Positions 1 through 6,702 of a DNA stretch of 12,615 nt are shown here, one piece after another (the stretch's first letter is position 1; every line of letters starts with the position of its first letter). Where the stretch lies: contig NZ_LATL02000255.1 of NCBI RefSeq assembly GCF_000972705.2, positions 21,453 through 34,067 of the forward strand. Reading direction: 5' to 3'. The notes beneath the pieces were generated by a model. That model saw nothing but the letters and a program-made list of their open reading frames with translations, searched no databases and was not told the origin of the DNA. Position numbers and translations under genes: made by a program. Origin of the DNA: Limnoraphis robusta CS-951. Lineage in GTDB: Bacteria; Cyanobacteriota; Cyanobacteriia; Cyanobacteriales; Microcoleaceae.

Positions 1-1108
1 GATAACTGTTTGAGTGCAGATTTTAGAATGTTTTTGGCGGCGTTTTCATCCCGGTCTGCTACATACCCACAGTGAGGACATTTGTGAGTCCGGGTGTGAG
101 AGTTTTGATCACCTTTTCACCGCAATTTGAGCAGTTTTGAGATGTATATGCAGGTTCAACTGCTACAACCGGAACCCCATAAATTCTCCCAAAATACTCC
201 AGCCATTCTCTAAATCTGTACCAAGCAGCATCGTTAATTGATTTAGCTAGATGATGATTTTTAACCAGATTGCGTATCCGTAGGTTTTCTATTGCTACCA
301 AGTCGTTAGACTGTATGACGTGTTGGGCAAGTTTACAGACCCAATCATTACGTCTGCGCGAAACCTTGAGATGCGCCCTTCCTAACCGATTCCTGGCTTT
401 TTTACGGTTTTGACTTCCCTTTTTTGTTCTTGATAATCGACGTTGCAGCTTTTTAATTCGTCGCTCATCTTTTCTTAGAAAACGGGGATTCTCTACCTGT
501 ATCCCGGTGGAATCGGTGTAGAAATGGTTTAAACCGACATCCAAACCTGTTTGTTTGTTACTGAGTTCTTTGTTTTCCTCTCTGGTATGATCGATTAAAA
601 ATTGAGCATAATACCCATCGTGTCTTCTAATCACTCTAACCCGTTTAATTTGTTGGAGTTGATAGAAGTGTAAATCTCGGCTACCCCAAAGCTTAAATGT
701 CCCTGCTTGAAACTTATCAGAAAACGTTAAATAGCCTCTATCCTCTGAAAGTTTCCATCCCGATGTTTTGTATTCAACAGATGCTCGGACTTGATATTTT
801 TTAAACTTTGGAAATCCTTTTTTCCCCGGTATTTTTTGCCGACAATTCTTATAGAACCTCTCAATGGATGCCCATGCTCTTTCTGCGTGGGCTTGTCGAG
901 CCATAGAATTGAGTTGGTTTACCCAGGGAAAACTAGGATTGTCTGACAGCAGTTTGCAGTAGGCATAAGCATCGTTGCGACTTTGAACTTGACCATTTAT
1001 CCATGCTTTGATGATGCTGTTGCGAACAAACCTACCAGTACGGATAGCTTCGTCTAACTTTCTGTACTGGTATTGGGTTCCTTGCAGCTTCATTTCATAC
1101 ACAAGCAT
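1..1108 (-). pseudogene. tnpB: IS200/IS605-family TnpB (OrfB), frameshifted in the C-terminal zinc finger; 3' end beyond the window
   Basis: TnpB is the RNA-guided RuvC nuclease carried by IS200/IS605/IS1341 elements. From the ATG at 1106-1108 the frame shows the N-terminal TnpB region, then RuvC-I (GLDVGLNHFYTDS, Asp190), RuvC-II (VAIENLRIRN, Glu274) and the first zinc-finger pair (Cys326 and Cys329 in NCSNCGEK). After KVIKTL the open frame runs out of family sequence and stops at 59. The neighbouring frame resumes exactly where the family continues: HKCPHCGY holds the second Cys pair, ADRDENAAKN holds the RuvC-III Asp, and it stays open to base 1. This points to a single-base deletion (or +2 insertion) at about 91-104. 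The protein as read would lack RuvC-III and half the zinc finger, so it should be catalytically dead unless the change is a sequencing error. No tnpA lies within the window next to it. The guide-RNA end (right end) lies outside the window. Confidence 0.9.
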
Positions 1109-1137
1109 AGATTATCGGCATCAAGCCACGATAAACT

Positions 1138-1165
1138 ATTGTAGCAGAAAATAATCCGTCGTGAA
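1138..1165 (-). promoter_or_regulatory. Candidate promoter and small hairpin upstream of the frameshifted tnpB
   Basis: On the minus strand a TACAAT -10 box (1138-1143) follows a TTCACG -35-like box (1160-1165, 4 of 6 to consensus) with a 16-nt spacer. The -35 box sits inside a short perfect hairpin, GTCG-TGAA-CGAC (1158-1169). It may belong to the subterminal left-end structure of the insertion element. The call rests on box matches only. Confidence 0.35.
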
Positions 1166-1204
1166 CGACCTTGCTCTAAACCTGCTTCTCTTGGTAAAGC
1201 GGTT

Positions 1205-1235
1205 CTGACGGCGAGCGAAATTGAAACGATATAAT
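1205..1235 (+). promoter_or_regulatory. Candidate promoter for the 109-aa hypothetical gene
   Basis: A perfect TATAAT (1230-1235) lies 45 bp before the ATG at 1281. The only -35-like hexamer near it is CTGACG (1205-1210), at a long 19-nt spacing, so the -10 box is the main evidence. Confidence 0.35.
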
Positions 1236-1280
1236 TTGATTAAATTAGTCCTAAACTGAGTCTACCGCTCTTCTAGACCC

Positions 1281-1610
1281 ATGTCTGAATCTATCAAACC
1301 GATTACACTTCCCCCAGCTCAAAATCCCCAGCAAGAAGGGGAATGGCTGCAAAAAGCCTTACACGCTTGGCTCGATCAAGAATTCATTCCCGAAGCGATT
1401 AATCAAACCATCGCCCAAAGAGCCGCTCAAATCTTTGTCCGTCAACGGATGGAAGGAGAAAACGATCTCGGTTGTTTAGTGATTGCCATTGTAACGGAAA
1501 TGCAATCATTTGACTTTTCTCAAAGCTTTTATGGAGAGTTTGCGATCGCCAACGCCGTTAGTGATTTACTCTTAGATAGTCTGGGATATGAGCGCTGCTG
1601 TGGTCGATAA
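1281..1610 (+). CDS. Conserved hypothetical protein, 109 aa, of a type I associate with cyanobacteria
   Basis: I do not recognise a named function. It is a small acidic soluble protein with no signal peptide or membrane segment. The first 20 residues are proline/glutamine-rich and probably disordered. The rest reads as several helices: residues 22-40 (WLQKALHAWLDQEFIPEA), a stretch around AINQTIAQRAAQIFVRQRMEGEN, a hydrophobic strand or helix LGCLVIAIVTEMQSF, and a C-terminal helix AIANAVSDLLLDSLG. Cyanobacterial proteins with closely similar middle and C-terminal sequences are familiar to me as uncharacterised entries. That is recall, not a search. The ATG at 1281 is the only sensible start, with a TATAAT 45 bp upstream and coding-like composition, including one HIP1 site in frame (1542). 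It converges on rpsN across a repeat-bearing spacer and is not in an operon with its neighbours. Confidence 0.75.
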   Translation: MSESIKPITLPPAQNPQQEGEWLQKALHAWLDQEFIPEAINQTIAQRAAQIFVRQRMEGENDLGCLVIAIVTEMQSFDFSQSFYGEFAIANAVSDLLLDSLGYERCCGR

Positions 1611-1659
1611 AAATCCCATCTTTTTAGTTAACAGTTATCAGTAAGCACTCACCAGTCAC

Positions 1660-1682
1660 GTAGGGGTAATTCATGAATTACC
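1660..1682. repeat. Dispersed palindromic repeat, copy 1
   Basis: A perfect 18-bp palindrome, GGTAATTCATGAATTACC (1665-1682), is preceded by GTAGG. The 22 bp at 1660-1681 recur exactly at 4058-4079. Here it lies in the 195-bp spacer between the convergent hypothetical gene and rpsN. It is followed by CT-rich text with TTCCCTG-like units (1721-1797), as in the second copy. Just upstream (1629-1641) is a GTTAACAGTTATCAGT-type motif, another short sequence often seen in cyanobacterial spacers. Confidence 0.8.
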
Positions 1683-1805
1683 CGTACCAGTTGTTTGCTG
1701 ACTTCTGACTCTCTTGCTGCCTTTTCCCTGTTGCCTACTTGGGACTGTAGAAATTGCGGAGACACTGGACAATTCCTAGAGTCCCCTGTTCCCACTAACT
1801 TCAGC

Positions 1806-2108
1806 CTACCAACTGGATTTAACCACACCCGGTAACAGCCCTTTGTGTGCCATTTCCCGTAGTTGGTTGCGGCAGAGTCCAAAATCGCGATAGTATCCTC
1901 TCGGACGTCCAGTAGCCCAGCAACGATTCCTCACCCGTGTTGGTGAACTGTTACGGGGGAGTTGCTGAATTTTGCGGTGAATTTCCATTTTTTTGGCTTG
2001 ATTCTCCGCCTGTTCAAACTCCTCTTTGAGAGCTTCCCGTTTTTCGGCGTACTTTTCAACAATTCTCTTGCGCTTGACGTCGCGCATGATCATACTTTTC
2101 TTAGCCAT
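1806..2108 (-). CDS. rpsN: 30S ribosomal protein S14
   Basis: This is the small-subunit protein S14, which binds the 3' major domain (head) of 16S rRNA. The 100-residue product is the usual length of the long, zinc-independent bacterial/plastid form. The N-terminus ([15 protein letters not shown]) is strongly basic. A helical charged middle ([19 protein letters not shown]) follows. The C-terminal signature is [34 protein letters not shown], with Cys retained at two of the positions where the short form has four zinc ligands. The ATG at 2106-2108 has a GAGGA motif upstream. It is the last gene of the rseP-nth-rpsN minus-strand cluster, 50 bp after nth. This order is, to my knowledge, common in cyanobacteria, where rpsN sits apart from the main ribosomal protein operon. 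Identification is certain. Confidence 0.97.
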   Translation of the reverse strand: MAKKSMIMRDVKRKRIVEKYAEKREALKEEFEQAENQAKKMEIHRKIQQLPRNSSPTRVRNRCWATGRPRGYYRDFGLCRNQLREMAHKGLLPGVVKSSW

Positions 2109-2158
2109 TAGAGCTGTTTTTCCTCAGTCAATTAACATTCGTTTGGATTTCATCAGAC

Positions 2159-2812
2159 TCACTTTAATTGAGCTGATGGACACAGATCAGACAATTTACA
2201 ATCATAGCACGTTGGATTTCGAGCCGTACAGACCGCCCGACCGTGGTAAATCAAGCGAATTGACCAATTTTCCCAGTCGGGCTGCGGCAGCAACAACATC
2301 AAATCTCGCTCAATACGAACCGGATCAGTCTGTTCAGTCAGTCCCAAGCGTTGGCTCAGACGCTTAACATGAGTATCAACCGTCACCCCCATATTAATCC
2401 CAAAAGCATTCGCCAGCACCACATTAGCGGTTTTCCGAGCCACTCCCGGCAGTTCGAGCAACTCTTCCATACGTTTCGGCACTTTCCCGCCAAACTTCTC
2501 CTCAATCATCGAACAAGCAGCTTTAATATTTTTAGCCTTGTTGCGATAAAAGCCCGTTGAACGCACTAACGCTTGCAATTCCTCCAAATCCGCCATCGCC
2601 AATGACAACGCATCAGGAAAGCGTTTAAACAAAGCTGGAGTCACCTTATTCACCCGCTCATCCGTACATTGGGCCGATAAAATCGTTGCCACCAAAAGCT
2701 GCACAGGAGTCTGGTAGTTGAGCGTACAAGCCGCATCGGGATAAAGCCGTTTCAGCCGCACTAAAATCTCTAAGGCTCGTTGCTTCGTGCTTAATCGCTT
2801 GCGAATGGTCAT
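2159..2812 (-). CDS. nth: Endonuclease III (DNA glycosylase/AP lyase)
   Basis: Endonuclease III excises oxidised pyrimidines and cleaves the abasic site in base excision repair. With the chosen start the protein is 217 aa, the normal family length. Visible hallmarks are the helix-hairpin-helix LPGVARKTANVVLANAFG (121-138) with catalytic Lys127, catalytic Asp146 in VTVDTHVKR, and a C-terminal [4Fe-4S] ligand set Cys195-X6-Cys202-X2-Cys205-X5-Cys211. The frame stays open upstream to 2884, but that would overlap the end of rseP and add 24 residues unlike the family. The ATG at 2810-2812 has a GAGG Shine-Dalgarno 8 nt upstream, located in the 19-nt gap after the rseP stop. This spacing implies co-transcription, and perhaps translational coupling, with rseP. 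The family assignment is certain and the start is well supported. Confidence 0.96.
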   Translation of the reverse strand: MTIRKRLSTKQRALEILVRLKRLYPDAACTLNYQTPVQLLVATILSAQCTDERVNKVTPALFKRFPDALSLAMADLEELQALVRSTGFYRNKAKNIKAACSMIEEKFGGKVPKRMEELLELPGVARKTANVVLANAFGINMGVTVDTHVKRLSQRLGLTEQTDPVRIERDLMLLLPQPDWENWSIRLIYHGRAVCTARNPTCYDCKLSDLCPSAQLK

Positions 2813-2831
2813 TTCAGTTACCTCAAAGGGT

Positions 2832-3926
2832 TCACTGTTGCAGAAGCGATCGCACCCAACCCAAGTTCGCCGTATCGCGTACAATCAGGAAAATTCCCAA
2901 CCCCAACAGTAACATTAAGCCTGTTTGCATCACACTTTCTTGCAGGCGAGTGGGGAGCGGTTTACCACGAATCGCTTCAATCAATAAAAACGCCAATTGA
3001 CCCCCATCGAGCGCCGGAAGCGGCAAAATATTGATAAACGCCAGGTTAATGCTAATCAATGCGGCAAATTGGAACAAATCTCCCGCATCCGAACGAGCAA
3101 TATCCGCACCAATGGCGACAATTCCCACTGGGCCAGAAAGCTGATTCGCCGTCTGACGGAAATTGCTAATCAGTTGACCAAAACCGGAAACCGTTAAGTT
3201 AATAATCCGTTGGAACTCGTTCGCCCCCTCGCTAAAGGCTTGAACCAAGTTATCCGCCCGACGACGCACCACCTCTCGGTTATGAGTCAGTTGTACGCCA
3301 ATTCGCCCTTTACCATCGCTTCCCAATTCAGGAATGACTTGCACGGGGATAATCTCTTCACCCCGTTGGACTTCTAGATCTAACGGTTGGTTGGGGCGAG
3401 ATTGAATCTCGGTGATCAAATCCTGAATGGCTTCCTGGGAGGGTTCAAATCTTTTACCCTCCATTGAGATAATCACATCATTCGGCTTGATTCCCGCTTT
3501 GGCGGCTGCGGAACTTACATCGGTTGCCACTTCTGGCACCTTGACTCCTGGATTGTAGTTAAATTCAGGGATGCCAATTATTCCCACTTGAGCAACCAAG
3601 AGAAAATAAGCAAAGATCAGATTAGCAATTACTCCCGCACTGATCACAATAGCGCGATCTAAAATCGGGCGGTTGCTTAACAGATTGGGATCATCTCGAG
3701 GAATCGTACTTTCAGGATCTTCGTCGGGAAATCCGACAAACCCACCTAACGGAATTCCTCGTAAGGCATATTCTGTCTCTGAGCCTTGATATTTGAGCAA
3801 GATCGGGCCAAAACCGATAGAGAAACGGTTAACGTGAATATTTTGCAGCCGTGCCGCCAGAAAGTGACCGAGTTCATGGACGAAAATCAAGACTGCAAGA
3901 ACTGCGATCGGTGCCAAAACGGACAT
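2832..3926 (-). CDS. rseP: RseP/site-2 family intramembrane zinc metalloprotease
   Basis: This is a membrane-embedded site-2 protease that cuts transmembrane segments during regulated intramembrane proteolysis, typically of anti-sigma factors or leftover signal peptides. The 364-aa product has the zinc site HELGH (His17, Glu18, His21) in the first membrane helix. It then has a GFGP loop (38-41), a second helix at about 92-118, a PDZ domain at about 125-205 (AAKAGIKPNDVIISMEGKR) and the distal motif NILPLPALDGG, where Asp307 is the third zinc ligand. A last membrane helix spans about 333-350. I chose the ATG at 3924-3926. The frame can be extended to a TTG at 3947, but that adds only MFQRSIF-type residues, and the ATG start places HELGH at the usual distance from the N-terminus. 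It heads the cluster with nth and rpsN and is divergent from gcvT. The substrate cannot be told from the sequence. Confidence 0.95.
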   Translation of the reverse strand: MSVLAPIAVLAVLIFVHELGHFLAARLQNIHVNRFSIGFGPILLKYQGSETEYALRGIPLGGFVGFPDEDPESTIPRDDPNLLSNRPILDRAIVISAGVIANLIFAYFLLVAQVGIIGIPEFNYNPGVKVPEVATDVSSAAAKAGIKPNDVIISMEGKRFEPSQEAIQDLITEIQSRPNQPLDLEVQRGEEIIPVQVIPELGSDGKGRIGVQLTHNREVVRRRADNLVQAFSEGANEFQRIINLTVSGFGQLISNFRQTANQLSGPVGIVAIGADIARSDAGDLFQFAALISINLAFINILPLPALDGGQLAFLLIEAIRGKPLPTRLQESVMQTGLMLLLGLGIFLIVRDTANLGWVRSLLQQ

Positions 3927-4057
3927 GAATATACTTCGCTGAAACAATAAGTGTATTAATTTTATTTATTGTGACACACTTTATCCAGTGACCCTTCGGG
4001 TGAGCAGTCCCTCTTCGACGGAAACCGCCAAGATCTCGCTGTTCACCAGTTGCAGTT

Positions 4058-4079
4058 GTAGGGGTAATTCATGAATTAC
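4058..4079. repeat. Dispersed palindromic repeat, copy 2
   Basis: These 22 bp are identical to 1660-1681 and contain the palindromic core GTAATTCATGAATTAC. Both copies are followed by TACCAGTT, after a 3-bp difference. Both lead into CT-rich text with TTCCCTG-like units, so the repeat and its tail appear to travel together. Confidence 0.8.
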
Positions 4080-4110
4080 TACCAGTTTTTTCCCTCTTGC
4101 TTCTCTTGCC

Positions 4111-4131
4111 TGTTCCCTGTTCCCTGTTCCC
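4111..4131. repeat. Heptanucleotide tandem repeat (TGTTCCC x3)
   Basis: Three perfect tandem copies of TGTTCCC are preceded by a partial unit. Short tandemly repeated heptamers of this composition are well known from filamentous cyanobacterial genomes. It lies about 60 bp ahead of the gcvT start, so it may fall in the gcvT leader. Confidence 0.8.
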
Positions 4132-4191
4132 TCTCTGACAATTTACCGATAGAATCGAGAAAACCGAGCAGAATAATGGGAAAGACGACCT

Positions 4192-5361
4192 GTGGCTAAG
4201 TCAACTGAAGTCCAAAACACAGAACCCGAACATCTAGAACCCAAGCAACCTCTTTCTCGCACACCTTTGTACGATGTCGCTGTGGAACTGAAGGCTCGCA
4301 TGGTTCCGTTTGCGGGATGGGAAATGGCTGTACAATTCTCAGGGATTAACAAAGAACATGAGGCGGTACGTTCACAAGCGGGAATGTTTGATATTTCCCA
4401 CATGGGCAAGTTTATTTTGATCGGAGAGAACTTAATTGAGACGCTGCAACCTTTGGTTCCTTCTGATCTGAGTCGCTTACAACCCCATCAAGCCCAATAT
4501 ACGGTTTTATTGAGTGAGCAAGGCGGTATTCTGGACGATATTATTTTTTATTATCAGGGTGAGGATGCAGATACAGGCTGTCAACGGGGTGTGATGATCG
4601 TGAATGCAGCAACTTGTTCTCGCGATAAAGCTTGGATATCCGCACAGTTAGAACCCACCGATATTACCTTAGAAGATTTAACAAAATATCAAGCTTTAAT
4701 TGCTGTTCAAGGGCCTGAAGCTGTATCAAAGTTACAGCCTTTGGTGAGTGAAGATTTGCAGTCTATCGCCTTTTTCGGACATCTGAACGCGACAATTTTC
4801 GGACATCCGGCTTTTATTGCCAGAACCGGATACACCGGAGAAGATGGCTTTGAAATTATGGTTGATCCCGAAGTGGCGGTACAATTGTGGCGGAGTTTGT
4901 TAGAAGCTGGAGTGACGCCTTGTGGTTTGGGAGCGCGAGATACGTTACGCTTAGAAGCGGCGATGGCATTGTACGGTCAGGATCTCGATATCTCTACAAC
5001 TCCTTTAGAAGCAGGATTAAATTGGTTAATTGACTGGGATAGCAAGCAAGATTTTATTGGTCGGTCTGTTCTCGAACGTCAAAAAGCCGAAGGCGTATCT
5101 CGGCGACTGGTGGGCTTGGAAATGCAAGGACGCCATATCGCCCGTCATGGTTATCCCGTGAAGGTCAGGGGAGAAATTGTTGGGGAAATTACCAGTGGCA
5201 CTTTATCACCCACCCTCGGAAAAGCGATCGCTTTAGCCTATGTTCCCAAAGATTTTGCCCGAATTGGTCAGTCTCTTGATGTGGAAATTCGCGGGAAAAC
5301 CTATTCAGCCTCAGTCGTCAAGCGTCCTTTTTATCGTTCGACCTCTCGTCCCCAAAAATAA
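4192..5361 (+). CDS. gcvT: Glycine cleavage system T protein (aminomethyltransferase)
   Basis: GcvT transfers the methylene group from the aminomethyl-lipoyl H protein to tetrahydrofolate and releases ammonia. In cyanobacteria this pathway handles photorespiratory glycine. The 389-aa protein shows the N-terminal family block (RTPLYDVAVELKARMVPFAGWEM, 23-45) and MFDISHMGKF (65-74). It has GGILDDIIFYY (111-121), whose Asp pair includes the conserved folate-site Asp, and TGYTGEDGFEI. It also has GLGARDTLRLEAAMALYGQDL and a C-terminal barrel with GEITSGTLSPTLGKAIALAYV. The start is a GTG at 4192, which gives a slightly long N-terminus (about 22 extra residues, Glu/Pro/Thr-rich). The upstream ATG at 4176 is out of frame and reads only seven codons (MGKTTCG) before a stop that overlaps the GTG. 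No gcvH or gcvP is adjacent. Identification is very secure and the exact start less so. Confidence 0.96.
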   Translation: MAKSTEVQNTEPEHLEPKQPLSRTPLYDVAVELKARMVPFAGWEMAVQFSGINKEHEAVRSQAGMFDISHMGKFILIGENLIETLQPLVPSDLSRLQPHQAQYTVLLSEQGGILDDIIFYYQGEDADTGCQRGVMIVNAATCSRDKAWISAQLEPTDITLEDLTKYQALIAVQGPEAVSKLQPLVSEDLQSIAFFGHLNATIFGHPAFIARTGYTGEDGFEIMVDPEVAVQLWRSLLEAGVTPCGLGARDTLRLEAAMALYGQDLDISTTPLEAGLNWLIDWDSKQDFIGRSVLERQKAEGVSRRLVGLEMQGRHIARHGYPVKVRGEIVGEITSGTLSPTLGKAIALAYVPKDFARIGQSLDVEIRGKTYSASVVKRPFYRSTSRPQK

Positions 5362-5375
5362 CCCCCAAAAATAAC
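5350..5375. repeat. 13-bp perfect tandem duplication spanning the gcvT stop codon
   Basis: CCCCAAAAATAAC occurs twice head-to-tail (5350-5362 and 5363-5375). The first unit contains the gcvT stop TAA and the second repeats it just downstream. It looks like a slippage duplication with no effect on the protein. Confidence 0.85.
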
Positions 5376-5508
5376 AAGGTCAAGCTTCGAGAGTTCAACT
5401 TTTCCTCGGCTTCCCTGTGACTTTCATCAAGTTAAAACCATCCTGAAATCCTGACTTGAGGGGGTAAAAAAGCGGATTCTATTCAGCGTCAAAAGGGAAA
5501 GCTGACTC

Positions 5509-5540
5509 ATCACCTTTACAGAACTCTAGTGATTGTAAAG
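5509..5540. repeat. Interleaved inverted repeats (A-B-A'-B')
   Basis: ATCAC (5509-5513) is the complement of GTGAT (5529-5533), and CTTTACA (5514-5520) is the complement of TGTAAAG (5534-5540). The two complements are interleaved with no spacing inside either block. They can therefore form one hairpin or the other, but hardly both. Function unknown. Confidence 0.55.
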
Positions 5541-5634
5541 ACAGCGAGTTTGCCTTGTAAAAGTTTGATGAAATCGTGTAGGAAATCTTGCGCTCAAACC
5601 AATGACTCGTATAGGATGTCAGCAAGGTGATAGA

Positions 5635-5646
5635 TTGATATATCAA
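5635..5646. promoter_or_regulatory. 12-bp perfect palindrome, possible operator
   Basis: TTGATATATCAA is a perfect palindrome 125 bp ahead of the PEP-CTERM start codon. Its size and symmetry suit a dimeric regulator. In AT-rich DNA such a palindrome may also arise by chance, and no regulator is identified. Confidence 0.3.
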
Positions 5647-5701
5647 AAAAACTTAGCTGATAAAAAAGCAAGTCACAAAATATCACTAAAGTCTTTGCAA
5701 T

Positions 5702-5726
5702 CACTTGGGTTTTTCTTGCCTAAGTG
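5702..5726 (+). promoter_or_regulatory. Stem-loop in the likely 5' leader of the PEP-CTERM gene
   Basis: CACTTGGG (5702-5709) pairs with CCTAAGTG (5719-5726) in an 8-bp stem with one G-T pair and a 9-nt T-rich loop. It ends 44 bp before the ATG at 5771. It could shape mRNA stability or attenuation. It is not a terminator for gcvT, because no T-run follows directly. Confidence 0.35.
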
Positions 5727-5770
5727 TTTGTTTCATATAGAGCCATTCTTTCGGGGAAACAACCTTCACG

Positions 5771-6520
5771 ATGAAAACACCTTTTCTGATTTCTGGCGTT
5801 TTAGCCGCAGCAACTACTGTTTTTGCCGCCACGACTCCTGCTTTTGCTTACAGTATTGCCAATGATGGAAGTGTTAATCTTAATAACGGTGATATCGGCG
5901 ACTTTTTTGAAGTCAACTTTGATGGTAATGTGAACCAAAATGATGTTGATGGACTCTCGGGACAAGCTTTATTTAGATTAGATAACTGGGGTCTAGAAAC
6001 GATTGGCGGAACAAATTATACTGTTGCTTCATTCTTTGTCCGTTTGGAGAACACCTCCACCAATCCTATCTCTTCGAGAATTTCTCGTTTAGGGTTTGAC
6101 ACCAACCCGAATATTGTCAATAGTGCATCCAGCGTCAACGGAGAATTTACTCGTGTTTCTAGTGGCAGGTTTCCGAGTCCAGTGGGTAATATTGAAGTCT
6201 GTCTAATTCCCGGCACAGGCAACTGTACAGGTGGTCCGGGTGGAGTCCAAACTGGAGAAACAGGCACTTTTAACCTCAAACTTGCTTTTGCCAACACCTC
6301 ATTAACCACCTTGAACCTCAGCAACTTCCACGTGCGGTATCAGAGTATTACTGGAACTACTTTCGGCACCAGTGGCACTGGAGATGGTAAGGTGATGGCT
6401 AGTTCAACAGATGCTCCCGAACCCCTGACTATTTTAGGAACAGCAATGGCACTCGGCTTTGGGGGAGTATTCCACAAAGAACAACAAAAACAGAAGCTAA
6501 AACAGCAAGTCAAAGCTTAA
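5771..6520 (+). CDS. PEP-CTERM sorting-domain protein, cistern type (exosortase substrate)
   Basis: This is a predicted exported surface protein and the likely dedicated substrate of the exosortase encoded next. The 249-aa precursor starts with a Sec signal peptide (MKTPFLISGVLAAATTVFAATTPAFA, probable cleavage after Ala26). It ends with the tripartite PEP-CTERM tail: PEP at 216-218, a hydrophobic stretch LTILGTAMALGFGGVF, and a basic end HKEQQKQKLKQQVK. The mature part is Asn/Gly/Ser/Thr-rich and beta-like. Its N-terminal block, VNFDGNVNQNDVDGLSGQALFRL, resembles the 'cistern' family of cyanobacterial PEP-CTERM proteins, which are encoded beside cyanoexosortase. This family match is from memory. 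Cys144 and Cys152 could form a disulfide loop after export. The ATG at 5771 directly precedes the signal peptide. A strong hairpin (6624-6660) follows the gene. The adhesive or matrix role is inferred, not shown. Confidence 0.9.
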   Translation: MKTPFLISGVLAAATTVFAATTPAFAYSIANDGSVNLNNGDIGDFFEVNFDGNVNQNDVDGLSGQALFRLDNWGLETIGGTNYTVASFFVRLENTSTNPISSRISRLGFDTNPNIVNSASSVNGEFTRVSSGRFPSPVGNIEVCLIPGTGNCTGGPGGVQTGETGTFNLKLAFANTSLTTLNLSNFHVRYQSITGTTFGTSGTGDGKVMASSTDAPEPLTILGTAMALGFGGVFHKEQQKQKLKQQVKA

Positions 6521-6623
6521 TTGTAATTGGGAATTAGCCCCAAGATCTTGATCAGATTGAGGGTCAGATCATCTCATCTTCACTCAACCCGAGTTCAATC
6601 TTTTTAAAAAAGTAGAATATTTT

Positions 6624-6660
6624 AACTCCCCACATGAGCTTAAAATTAAGTTGGGGAGTT
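6624..6660 (+). terminator. Hairpin terminator between the PEP-CTERM and exosortase genes
   Basis: AACTCCCCA (6624-6632) pairs perfectly with TGGGGAGTT (6652-6660), with an inner CTTA/TAAG pairing in the loop. TATTTT follows, a short T-rich tract. It sits 104 bp after the PEP-CTERM stop. If it is leaky, it would make substrate transcripts exceed those of the downstream enzyme genes. Confidence 0.7.
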
Positions 6661-6702
6661 TATTTTGAACTCAGAACGGTTGCAATGCTCAGGTTAAAAG
6701 CC

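Larger units (their letters stand above)
3927..4191. other. Divergent spacer between rseP and gcvT, repeat-rich
   Basis: This 265-bp spacer must hold the promoters of rseP (minus) and gcvT (plus), but I see no convincing -35/-10 pair for either. The rseP side is AT-rich (3948-3972). The middle carries a small hairpin ACCC-TTC-GGGT (about 3991-4001), the second copy of the palindromic repeat (4058-4079) and a heptamer array (4111-4131). I looked for a glycine riboswitch ahead of gcvT and saw no recognisable core. Confidence 0.5.
5376..5770. other. Spacer/leader between gcvT and the PEP-CTERM gene
   Basis: About 395 bp show no coding sequence I believe. The frame open at 5602-5865 overlaps the PEP-CTERM gene out of frame and has no family features. 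The spacer contains three structured signals, listed separately: interleaved inverted repeats at 5509-5540, a 12-bp palindrome at 5635-5646 and a stem-loop at 5702-5726. I see no clear gcvT terminator and no consensus promoter, though a promoter for the downstream gene must be here. Confidence 0.5.

Noticed and set aside
1649..1882. Minus-strand open frame overlapping the end of rpsN
   Set aside because: It runs out of frame through rpsN and a repeat-bearing spacer, and its protein has no recognisable features.
2026..2560. Plus-strand open frames opposite rpsN and nth (2026-2367, 2351-2560)
   Set aside because: They are antisense to two certain genes and show no family sequence.
4111..4131. 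CRISPR array
   Set aside because: The repeat unit is only 7 bp with no spacers, a simple tandem repeat.
3950..4191. Glycine riboswitch ahead of gcvT
   Set aside because: I looked for the paired aptamer core and found only repeats and a small hairpin.
4176..4199. Seven-codon frame MGKTTCG overlapping the gcvT GTG start
   Set aside because: It could be a regulatory leader, but it has no good ribosome site and short frames like this occur by chance.
4143..4409. Minus-strand open frame opposite the gcvT start
   Set aside because: It is antisense to conserved GcvT sequence, with implausible Cys/Ser-rich composition.
5602..5865. 87-codon plus-strand frame before the PEP-CTERM gene
   Set aside because: Its end overlaps the PEP-CTERM signal peptide in another frame, and its protein shows no domain or export signal.
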